Shown here: positions 6,314-10,927 of the stretch, in pieces
Layout: every line of letters begins with the position of its first letter
Position numbering within the stretch: position 1 is the stretch's first letter
Origin: an uncultured Lachnospiraceae bacterium
GTDB lineage: Bacteria > Bacillota > Clostridia > Lachnospirales > Lachnospiraceae
Direction: 5' to 3'
DNA: 10,927 bases
NCBI GenBank assembly: GCA_947653315.1
Contig: CANTGP010000064.1
Coordinates: forward strand, 1 to 10,927
The notes under the pieces: generated by a model
The model's database searches: none
What the model saw: only the letters and a program-made list of their open reading frames with translations
What the model was told of the DNA's origin: nothing
Position numbers and translations under genes: made by a program

Positions 6314-7795
6314 ATGGAGGCAAGACAGTTATATGCGGGAGGGGAACCGATCGTGCCGGAGTCATCGGCGGGGGAGACAAGCGCGGGTGACACGCACGGG
6401 CTGGCGGGGGGAGGGGAAACCACGGTGCAGCGCCTGCTGGACGAGCTTGCGGACCGCGTGGCGCACCGCCTGCTGGAAAAGGCGGCAGTGGCGGCGTGGG
6501 CGCTGCGGGAAACGAAGCCGGAATACACGGCGGCGGAAGTCGGCGCGGATGCGGAAGGGAGCGCGCGTAATGCGCTGGAAACGGCCAGGGAGTATGCGGA
6601 TGCCACGTACATGCAGGCAACCGGCTATACGGACATGCAGGTTGCGGCGCTGGTAAACGGCGCGCCGGAAACCATGGACACCCTGAAAGAAATAGCGGAC
6701 GCGATGGCGGAAAACGCGGACGTGGTGGAGGCACTGCAGGCGGCAATCGGCAGCAGGGCGAGCGACGCGGAGGTACAGGCGCACAATGCCAACACGGCGC
6801 TGCATGTCACGCAGTCAAAGCAGGATAAGTGGGACGGGTACGCGGCGAGGATAGAGGAGGTTTTTCAGTCTGCCGGTAACGGGAAGGCACTGGTTGCCGC
6901 CGCCATTACCGGCAGGGGGGTGGAGACGGCGGCGGACGCGGAATTCCGGGTAATGGCGGACAACATTGCATCCATAACCCTCCCGTCGGGGACTGCGACG
7001 GCGGGACAGGTCCTTGCGGGGTGTACCTTCAGCAACGCGTCGGGCGCGGGGATTACCGGAACCATGGCAAACAGGGGAGCCGTAACGTCCTCCTTAAATG
7101 CGGGCGGGTCCTACACCATACCGGCGGGATACCATAACGGGAAGGGGAAGGTGTCGGCGGCGGCACTTTCCGGACAGACGGACGCGACGGCGGTGGCGGC
7201 AAACCTTACGAAAGGGAAAACGGCATGGGTAAAGGGGGCGAAGATAACAGGGACCGGTGCGGACTGCACGGCGCAGTACAATGCGGGGGTAACGGCTGCG
7301 GACGCAAGGGTGAACACAAACAGCGCGAACTATAAGGCGGGATACAGCGCCGGTGTAACGGCAGCGGATGCGAGGACAAACGTAAACAGCGCAAATTACA
7401 AGGCGGGGTACAGTGCCGGGGCGGCAGCCGCAAGGCTTAAGGAGACGGCGCTTTCCTTATCGGTGCTGTCGGGGAACGGCGGAACCATTGTAACATCAGG
7501 GGACATAAATTTTGCCGGGGCGCTGTTTTTAAAAATATGCTACGGATACACGTCGGCAAACCGTGAGGCGTGCGTGGCAAAGGTATACCGGGGCGGCACG
7601 GTTTACCGCCAGCAGTACATACCGAAAGGGTACAGTGCGGGATCGGCGCTGGCAACGGCAGGGCTGACGGCCATAATTGACGTGTCGGGGATAGGGGGCG
7701 TGGCAAATTTCCAGCTTTTTCCCGACAACGCAAACAGCGGGAGGAATGACGCGGGGACGTACAACATACAGTCGGTGTCCCTGTATACCATGTAG
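6314..7795 (+). CDS. Phage tail fibre protein 1
   Basis: A 493-residue modular fibre. The start ATG at 6314 follows GGGAGGAGG. Residues 1-60 contain a Gly/Ser-rich linker and a helical part (RLLDELADRVAHRLLEKAAVAAWAL). About 100-180 is helical shaft with 'VNGAPETMDTLKEIADAMAEN' and 'HVTQSKQDKWDGYAARI', both common in Firmicutes phage fibres. About 190-300 holds the well known modules 'TAGQVLAGCTFSNASGAGITGTM', 'NAGGSYTIPAGYHNGKGKV' and 'KGKTAWVKGAKITGTG'. A 22-residue unit is tandemly repeated at 7283-7414. Residues 378-493 form the distal domain, which resembles that of the next gene. Role inferred: host-surface binding. The start side has no collar domain, so it probably attaches through the 5706 product. 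Confidence 0.83.
   Translation: MEARQLYAGGEPIVPESSAGETSAGDTHGLAGGGETTVQRLLDELADRVAHRLLEKAAVAAWALRETKPEYTAAEVGADAEGSARNALETAREYADATYMQATGYTDMQVAALVNGAPETMDTLKEIADAMAENADVVEALQAAIGSRASDAEVQAHNANTALHVTQSKQDKWDGYAARIEEVFQSAGNGKALVAAAITGRGVETAADAEFRVMADNIASITLPSGTATAGQVLAGCTFSNASGAGITGTMANRGAVTSSLNAGGSYTIPAGYHNGKGKVSAAALSGQTDATAVAANLTKGKTAWVKGAKITGTGADCTAQYNAGVTAADARVNTNSANYKAGYSAGVTAADARTNVNSANYKAGYSAGAAAARLKETALSLSVLSGNGGTIVTSGDINFAGALFLKICYGYTSANREACVAKVYRGGTVYRQQYIPKGYSAGSALATAGLTAIIDVSGIGGVANFQLFPDNANSGRNDAGTYNIQSVSLYTM
7283..7414 (+). repeat. Two tandem 66-bp units inside tail fibre 1
   Basis: Units 7283-7348 and 7349-7414 each encode 22 residues, AGVTAADAR-x-N-x-NSANYKAGYS, differing mainly in two residues (VNT versus TNV). 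Many synonymous bases differ, so the protein is more conserved than the DNA. A degenerate start of a third unit follows (AGAAAAR) and a partial one precedes (QYNAGV). Copy-number change here would lengthen or shorten the fibre shaft in frame. Confidence 0.9.
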
Positions 7796-7809
7796 ACAGG
7801 AGGACGGGA

Positions 7810-8679
7810 ATGGATAAAAATGCAACCAGCGGGGTATGGGAAAAACATGAAGGGAGGGTATACCTGATTCCGTTCGGGGTACTGGCGGAAAATGTGGAGA
7901 CGGATGCCGGACACCAGTTTTTAACGGACGCGGAAAAGAAAAACATAATGGATGCGGGCGGGGGCACGGTCCGGTTTGAAGCGGAACCGGCACAAAGGAA
8001 ACTGCTGGAAAGCGGGTCAAGGCCGGGAAGGCTTTTTGCATGGATAAACCGGTGGTTAAGGGATTTAAAGACCGTGGCCTTTACGGGGAGCTACCCGGAC
8101 CTGTCGGACAGGCCGCAGCTTGGCACGGCGGCGGCAAAAGGCGTGTCCAACAGCACGGGGGTTACACAGGACGGTTACGTGGCGGATGCAAGGGCGGTAA
8201 AAACGGTAAATGACAAGTTCGGGGGGATGTCCTTCGCACGGGAAGGCGGCGACATTTACGCCGTGTACACGGAAGGTGCCGATACAGTGCGAAAAAAATT
8301 GGGTAAGCGGGACGCGGTGGAACTGCCGCTGGACCTGCTTACATCGGGCAACGGCAAACGGGAAATTACGGCGGGTCCGGTGGATTTTACGGGGCACGGT
8401 TTCCTTAAACTGGTCTATGATTATGAAACCAGCAACCGGGAAGCCCTGCACATAAGCATATGCAGCGGGGAAAACGTGCTGCTGGAAAAATACCTGGCAA
8501 AAGGCTACTCGAAGGGGGAGCTTACCATGCAGCGCAACCTGGAATCGGTCGTGGACGTGGGAAGCGTGCAGGGGGAATGCACCATAAGGATGTGGGCGGA
8601 CGATGACCCGGACAGCGGCGGGGGGATGGACGGTTTGGGGGATTTTACGGTAAAGGCAATGGTTCTGTACGGGGAGTGA
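7810..8679 (+). CDS. Phage tail fibre protein 2 (paralogous C-terminal domain)
   Basis: A 289-residue protein starting at ATG 7810 after AGGAGG at 7799-7804. Residues 60-85 read 'RKLLESGSRPGRLFAWINRWLRDLKTVAFTG', followed by 'SYPDLSDRPQLGTAAAKGVSNSTGV', a motif chain seen in many Firmicutes prophage fibres. The next part, 'YVADARAVKTVNDKF', is a short helix before the distal domain. Residues 170-289 align without gaps over about 70 residues to the distal domain of the preceding fibre: FLK..Y.Y...NREA, then Y..KGYS.G, then DV near the end (22 of 70 identical by hand count). It probably forms a second host-binding fibre or a tip for the first one. No chaperone-like gene is visible. Confidence 0.78.
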   Translation: MDKNATSGVWEKHEGRVYLIPFGVLAENVETDAGHQFLTDAEKKNIMDAGGGTVRFEAEPAQRKLLESGSRPGRLFAWINRWLRDLKTVAFTGSYPDLSDRPQLGTAAAKGVSNSTGVTQDGYVADARAVKTVNDKFGGMSFAREGGDIYAVYTEGADTVRKKLGKRDAVELPLDLLTSGNGKREITAGPVDFTGHGFLKLVYDYETSNREALHISICSGENVLLEKYLAKGYSKGELTMQRNLESVVDVGSVQGECTIRMWADDDPDSGGGMDGLGDFTVKAMVLYGE

Positions 8680-8701
8680 CCCCGTGGAAAGGAGGGTGCG
8701 G

Positions 8702-8803
8702 ATGCAAAGCGTAATAAACAGAATAATAAACTGGCTGCTGGGCGGCAGCCTGGAACGGCTGGTTGAGGCGGTGGCCGGGGGTGACGGCGGTGAACGGGAC
8801 TGA
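8702..8803 (+). CDS. Small hypothetical protein, 33 aa
   Basis: A very short but well-formed gene: ATG at 8702 preceded by AAAGGAGGG at 8688-8696 with proper spacing, in a gap that would otherwise be empty between fibre 2 and the membrane genes. The product begins MQSVINRIINWLLGG and continues SLERLVEAVAGG before an acidic end. The first half can be drawn as an amphipathic helix; there is no clear membrane span. Its 3' end overlaps the probable start of the next gene by 14 nt, suggesting translational coupling. I do not recognise a family. It could be a small structural or lysis-related peptide, or a leader whose translation opens the next start. Confidence 0.55.
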   Translation: MQSVINRIINWLLGGSLERLVEAVAGGDGGERD

Positions 8804-9140
8804 AATTTTTGGTGAAATAATGAAAATCCTTGTAACAAGCCTTGTTGGCGGTGCGGGGATTGCCGGACTGGCGGTTTACTTTGTCAGGCGGCGGATTGAA
8901 AAAATGCTGGACAGGCGCGAGGCGGAGGACAGCCGCAGGCGGGAGAACCGCATCGTGCGGGCATCCTATAACGACGCACTGCAGCACGCACAGGGGCGCC
9001 TGCTGTTCTGGCTTTACCAGGCAATCGTAAAAGGACAGCATAACGGGGAACTGGAACAGGCGTTCGAAAACTTCCAGGAGGCGGAGCGGAAGATTAAGGA
9101 CCACGACAGGCACATAGTCGCGGAGCAGGAAGGCGACTGA
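8790..9140 (+). CDS. Membrane-anchored hypothetical phage protein
   Basis: About 116 residues from the GTG at 8790, which follows a GGGGGTGA element at 8777-8784. Other in-frame starts are TTG 8763, GTG 8781 and ATG 8820; the last has a weaker GGTGA element. A single hydrophobic span (about residues 12-32, ILVTSLVGGAGIAGLAVYFV) is followed at once by a basic cluster (RRRIEKMLDRRE), placing the C-terminal part in the cytoplasm by the positive-inside rule. The rest is a long charged helix (RREAEDSRRRENRIV ... AFENFQEAERKIKD), likely coiled coil. The position just before the putative holin and lysin suggests a lysis helper (holin partner or antiholin), but I recognise no family. Confidence 0.6.
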   Translation: MNGTEIFGEIMKILVTSLVGGAGIAGLAVYFVRRRIEKMLDRREAEDSRRRENRIVRASYNDALQHAQGRLLFWLYQAIVKGQHNGELEQAFENFQEAERKIKDHDRHIVAEQEGD

Positions 9141-9418
9141 TGAAAAGGGTACTGTTCCGGCGGGGGTTTACGGACCGGATGTATTACTATAATTTCGTGG
9201 CGGTGCACGTAATCGTGGGCGCGGTGGTGCTGCTTACCGCCTTAAGCGGCATCCTCGGCATAACGGACATGTCCGCGCTGGCGGCGGTGCCGCCCTGCGC
9301 CTACGCGGAGCTGGGCATCCACACGGGTTTTATCGTGTGGAAGGCAAAGGTGGAAAACTGCCGGAAAAACAAAGACATGGGCAGGCTGGAAAAGCTGGAA
9401 ACGGAGGGAGATTTATGA
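9140..9418 (+). CDS. Two-span membrane protein of the lysis cassette
   Basis: A 92-residue protein whose ATG shares one base with the stop of the gene before it (TGATG), which implies coupled translation. Two hydrophobic segments are visible: about residues 16-40 (YYNFVAVHVIVGAVVLLTALSGILG) and about 44-68 (SALAAVPPCAYAELGIHTGFIVW). A basic, charged tail follows (KAKVENCRKNKDMGRLEKLE). The hairpin-like membrane topology with a charged cytoplasmic end is common in holin-like proteins, but I cannot place it in a named holin family. Its neighbours on both sides are also small membrane proteins, and the 3' end overlaps the next gene by ATGA. It may be an accessory holin or antiholin. Confidence 0.65.
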   Translation: MKRVLFRRGFTDRMYYYNFVAVHVIVGAVVLLTALSGILGITDMSALAAVPPCAYAELGIHTGFIVWKAKVENCRKNKDMGRLEKLETEGDL

Positions 9419-9717
9419 CGGCAACGGTATTTTTGGTACTATTAACGGTATTTGCGACGGTGACGGCGCTGGCGACGGAAGCGGTAAAGAAATTTTTGGA
9501 CGGCCTGCGGGTAAGGTATGCGGCCAACATAATCGTCCTTGCCGCCGCGCTGGTGGTCGGGTGCGGGGGGACTGCGGTTTACTACGTAAACTACGGGGTA
9601 CCCTTTAATGCCCTTAACAGCGTTTACCTTGCCCTTATGGGCATTGCAAACTGGATGGGTGCGATGGTCGGGTACGACAAGGTAAAACAGGCGGTAATGC
9701 AGGTGGCAGAAAAATGA
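9415..9717 (+). CDS. Putative holin
   Basis: A 100-residue protein. The frame is open from 9337, but the ATG at 9415 is the start: it makes an ATGA overlap with the preceding gene and follows GGAGGGAG at 9402-9409. Three hydrophobic segments can be drawn, at about residues 3-22 (ATVFLVLLTVFATVTALA), 33-55 (NIIVLAAALVVGCGGTAVYYV) and 64-82 (NSVYLALMGIANWMGAMVGY). The C-terminus is short and basic (DKVKQAVMQVAEK). Three spans, small size and position directly before the lysin fit a class I-like holin that permeabilises the membrane and lets the endolysin out. The 'ANWMGAMVGYDKVKQA' end resembles holin-annotated proteins in clostridial prophages; this is from memory, not a search. Confidence 0.65.
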   Translation: MTATVFLVLLTVFATVTALATEAVKKFLDGLRVRYAANIIVLAAALVVGCGGTAVYYVNYGVPFNALNSVYLALMGIANWMGAMVGYDKVKQAVMQVAEK

Positions 9718-9860
9718 CGCGGGAGGACCGCATTGCGGCAGTAAGGGCAGCCGTTGCCCTGTGCATCCTCGGCATCCTCCTGCGCGGGGAAGGGTGCGGC
9801 GGAAGGCAGGGGTACACGGATGTTTACGGGCAGATGCGGATGGAAAGGATGATACAGTAG
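9714..9860 (+). CDS. Small hydrophobic protein, 48 aa
   Basis: A short gene starting in an ATGA overlap with the putative holin stop and ending with TAG at 9858-9860, 17 nt before the lysin start. The product has a basic-acidic N-terminus (MTREDRIAAVRAA), a short hydrophobic stretch (VALCILGILL, about residues 14-23), then RGEGCGGRQG and a polar C-terminus with three Met-Arg/Glu steps. The short hydrophobic run followed closely by Gly-Cys-Gly loosely recalls a lipoprotein-like or Rz1-like layout, but the box is poor and spanins are not expected in a Gram-positive host. I do not recognise a family. The overlap, placement and filled gap are the main support for it being real. Confidence 0.5.
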   Translation: MTREDRIAAVRAAVALCILGILLRGEGCGGRQGYTDVYGQMRMERMIQ

Positions 9861-9877
9861 CTTCAAGGAGGAAATGG

Positions 9878-10522
9878 ATGAAGACATCAAAAGCGGGGAT
9901 TGACCTTATAAAAAAATTCGAAGGGTGCAGGCTGGATGCATACAAATGTCCTGCCGGGGTGTGGACCATCGGTTACGGGCATACGGGGGACGTGAAAAAA
10001 GGGCAGAAAATTTCGGCGGCACAGGCGGAAGCGTACCTGGTTGCCGACCTGGAAAAATTTGAAAAAAAGGTGGAAAAGTACGGGGAATACGGATGGAACC
10101 AAAACGAGTTTGACGCACTTGTTTCCTTTGCCTACAACGTGGGCAGCATTGACCAGCTTACGGCAAACGGCAGACGGAGCCGGAAGGAAATCGCGGATGC
10201 CATCCCGAAGTATAATAAGGGCGGCGGGAAGGTGCTTCCCGGACTTGTGCGGCGGAGGGACGCGGAAAGGGAACTGTTCCTCCGCGGGGGCGGAAAAACC
10301 GCTTCCGACCGTCCGGTACTAAGGGAAGGGAGCCGCGGGAGTGACGTTACATACCTCCAGCAGCGCCTTACGGCAAAGGGCTACGGCGTGGGTGCGGTTG
10401 ACGGAAAATTCGGCAGCAGGACGCTGGAAGCGGTAAAGGCGTTCCAGGCGGAAAACGGGCTTAAAATTGACGGAGTTGCCGGGCAGGAAACGTGGAAAGC
10501 ACTGGAAAATAAGGGGGATTAG
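9878..10522 (+). CDS. Endolysin: GH24 lysozyme with C-terminal peptidoglycan-binding domain
   Basis: A 214-residue cell-wall hydrolase. The frame is open from 9761, but the ATG at 9878 is the start because AAGGAGG lies at 9865-9871. Residues 1-136 are a T4-lysozyme-type (GH24) muramidase. The catalytic triad spacing Glu-8-X-5-Thr is present as E15, C24 and T30 (FEGCRLDAYKCPAGVWTIGYGH), with Cys in place of the Asp of T4 lysozyme, as in P1 Lyz. Further marks are 'NEFDALVSFAYNVG' and 'GLVRRRDAERELF'. Residues 148-210 are a PG_binding_1 domain (REGSRGSDVTYLQQRL ... VDGKFGSRTLEAVKAFQ ... IDGVAGQETWKAL). There is no signal or SAR segment, so release depends on a holin. It cleaves the MurNAc-GlcNAc bond. 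Confidence 0.95.
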   Translation: MKTSKAGIDLIKKFEGCRLDAYKCPAGVWTIGYGHTGDVKKGQKISAAQAEAYLVADLEKFEKKVEKYGEYGWNQNEFDALVSFAYNVGSIDQLTANGRRSRKEIADAIPKYNKGGGKVLPGLVRRRDAERELFLRGGGKTASDRPVLREGSRGSDVTYLQQRLTAKGYGVGAVDGKFGSRTLEAVKAFQAENGLKIDGVAGQETWKALENKGD

Positions 10523-10524
10523 AA

Positions 10525-10562
10525 AAGGGACAGGCAGCAGGTTATCCTGCTGTCTGTCCCTT
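10525..10562. terminator. Bidirectional intrinsic terminator between convergent genes
   Basis: A 17-bp stem, AAGGGACAGGCAGCAGG (10525-10541) with its complement at 10546-10562 (one G-T pair), and a TTAT loop. It starts 3 nt after the endolysin stop. On the + strand the tail is only TTGGATTTGG; on the minus strand the stem is followed by TTTTCTAAT, so the hairpin looks stronger for the minus direction. The stop codon of the minus-strand gene (10542-10544) lies in the loop. Confidence 0.85.
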
Positions 10563-10733
10563 GGATTTGGGGGCACACGTGCAATATTCGTGCTCAAAAT
10601 ACCTAAAGTTCCTGTCATATTTCCTGCAATGCGCGCAGGTATGACAGTTGTGGCTTCCCATGTAACAATCGGAAATCGGAACATCCGAGCACTTCAAATA
10701 TTTCTCCGCATAATCATTTTCCATCATGTCCAT
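10542..10733 (-). CDS. Small Cys/His-rich, putative zinc-binding protein
   Basis: A 63-residue protein on the minus strand. The frame is open to an ATG at 10751, but the ATG at 10733 has a GGGAG element (10742-10746) at 8-nt spacing, so it is the better start; another Met codon follows shortly after. It carries seven Cys in a compact pattern, C-x7-C-x6-C-x2-C-x2-C, then about 13 residues, then C-x-C, with His near several of them (CHTCAHC; FEHEYCTC). This looks like one or two zinc sites or a knuckle. The C-terminal residues KGQTAG are encoded by the terminator stem. Composition is lower in GC than the tail genes. No known family; perhaps a phage accessory or regulatory protein. Confidence 0.6.
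   Translation of the reverse strand: MDMMENDYAEKYLKCSDVPISDCYMGSHNCHTCAHCRKYDRNFRYFEHEYCTCAPKSKGQTAG
10612..10647. repeat. Two-part inverted repeat inside the Cys-rich gene
   Basis: CTGTCATA (10612-10619) pairs with TATGACAG (10640-10647). Inside it, CCTGC (10623-10627) pairs with GCAGG (10635-10639), separated from the outer stem only by TTT on one side. The result is a 13-bp stem with a small bulge and a 7-nt loop. It covers codons for the CHTCAHC motif, so coding constraint may explain it. Confidence 0.5.
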
Positions 10734-10777
10734 CTCGCTTTCTCCCTGCATTACCCGGCAGGGGCGGAGATTTATAC

Positions 10778-10909
10778 TTATGCCAAAGATTTGGCTTTTT
10801 CTATCGCAAGTTTCATAGCATCATTTCCATAACCTGGAATAGTCCAAGTATTTTGTTCGTAAACAGGGAGGCCAATTTTTTCATTGAAAACTATGAGCGG
10901 CCGATCCAC
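10778..10909 (-). CDS. Short or partial hypothetical ORF at window edge
   Basis: On the minus strand the frame reads from a GTG at 10907-10909 (43 residues) to TAA at 10778-10780. The C-terminal part looks like genuine protein: 'VFNEKIGLPVYEQNTWTIPGYG' followed by 'NDAMKLAIEKAKSLA'. TAA and TAG codons lie in frame at the very edge (10922-10927), so the frame is closed to the right, and the GTG has no clear ribosome binding site. Another frame reads NSKPFSWIGRS and stops at a TAG near 10892-10894, close to where the good frame could begin, so this may be the end of a larger gene broken by a frameshift. I do not recognise the product. It lies about 45 nt upstream of the Cys-rich gene in the same direction. 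Confidence 0.3.
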   Translation of the reverse strand: MDRPLIVFNEKIGLPVYEQNTWTIPGYGNDAMKLAIEKAKSLA

Positions 10910-10927
10910 GAAAATGGTTTGCTATTA

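Noticed and set aside
5322..6746. A 474-aa open frame on the minus strand, and similar long minus-strand frames at 1312-2313, 2310-3260 and 4862-5815.
   Set aside because: They lie antisense to well-recognised tail genes, read as Pro/His/Arg/Phe-rich sequence with no family pattern, and arise because the complement of purine-rich codons rarely contains stops.
6314..8679. A diversity-generating retroelement with the fibre C-terminal domains as variable repeats.
   Set aside because: No reverse transcriptase, template repeat or accessory gene is present, and the two related domains differ at all base types rather than at template adenines. A distant element outside the window cannot be excluded.
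9337..9414. A longer start for the putative holin at 9337.
   Set aside because: The extra 26 residues are basic and Gly-rich and overlap the previous gene; the ATG at 9415 has a good site and an ATGA overlap.
9761..9877. An N-terminal extension of the endolysin, possibly a signal or SAR segment.
   Set aside because: The upstream residues are polar and basic (RGRVRRKAG...), without a hydrophobic span, and AAGGAGG at 9865-9871 fixes the start at 9878.
1..10522. An extracellular contractile injection system (Afp/PVC-type) carrying toxin effectors.
   Set aside because: No AAA+ ATPase, effector or eCIS-type duplicated tube gene is seen, and the holin-endolysin cassette and gpX/gpU set are phage-like.
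10467..10832. A 121-aa + strand open frame across the terminator region.
   Set aside because: It runs through the end of the lysin and a strong terminator hairpin, has no ribosome binding site, and is antisense to the better supported Cys-rich gene.
1..10927. CRISPR arrays, tRNA genes, insertion sequences and riboswitches.
   Set aside because: No spaced repeats, cloverleaf-like segments, transposase frames with terminal repeats, or long structured leaders were found when reading both strands.

Overview
The window is the distal tail and lysis part of a P2-like (Myoviridae-type) contractile-tail prophage, or of a phage-derived contractile tailocin. Almost every gene on the + strand has a strong AGGAGG-type ribosome binding site. 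The endolysin, the fibre motifs and the hub-LysM arrangement resemble phages of gut Clostridia (Lachnospiraceae or relatives). The host assignment is an inference from style, not from a marker gene. The coding strand is very purine-rich and uses AGG, ATA, ACG, GGG and GCG codons heavily.

Layout. From 1 to about 6300 runs a baseplate operon: the C-terminal end of the tape measure protein (edge of window), tail protein X, a gpD-like hub with a C-terminal LysM, a gpV-like spike, gpU, a gpW/gp25-like wedge, gpJ, gpI, and a short collar-type fibre adaptor. From 6314 to 8679 two fibre proteins follow; by hand alignment they share the same kind of C-terminal domain. From 8702 to 10522 lies a lysis cassette: a 33-aa small protein, two small membrane proteins, a three-helix putative holin, a 48-aa hydrophobic peptide, and a two-domain endolysin (GH24 lysozyme plus peptidoglycan-binding domain). 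Genes are packed with ATGA, TGATG or 8-14 nt overlaps, so the whole + strand looks like one late transcript, closed by a hairpin at 10525-10562.

Right of that hairpin the sequence changes: GC falls to about 40 %, the purine bias disappears, and the readable genes lie on the minus strand. One is a 63-aa Cys/His-rich putative zinc-binding protein whose stop codon sits in the terminator loop. The other is a short, possibly broken ORF at the edge.

How it works together: the tape measure sets tube length. X, the hub and the spike form the central baseplate axis. W, J and I build the wedges. The adaptor and the two fibres form the host-recognition organ. The membrane proteins and endolysin release particles. 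I found no defence system, CRISPR array, tRNA or retroelement. The most interesting points are the duplicated fibre C-terminal domain, the Met-rich octad repeats in the spike, the multi-gene membrane cassette with two very small genes, and the possible frame disruption at the left edge.
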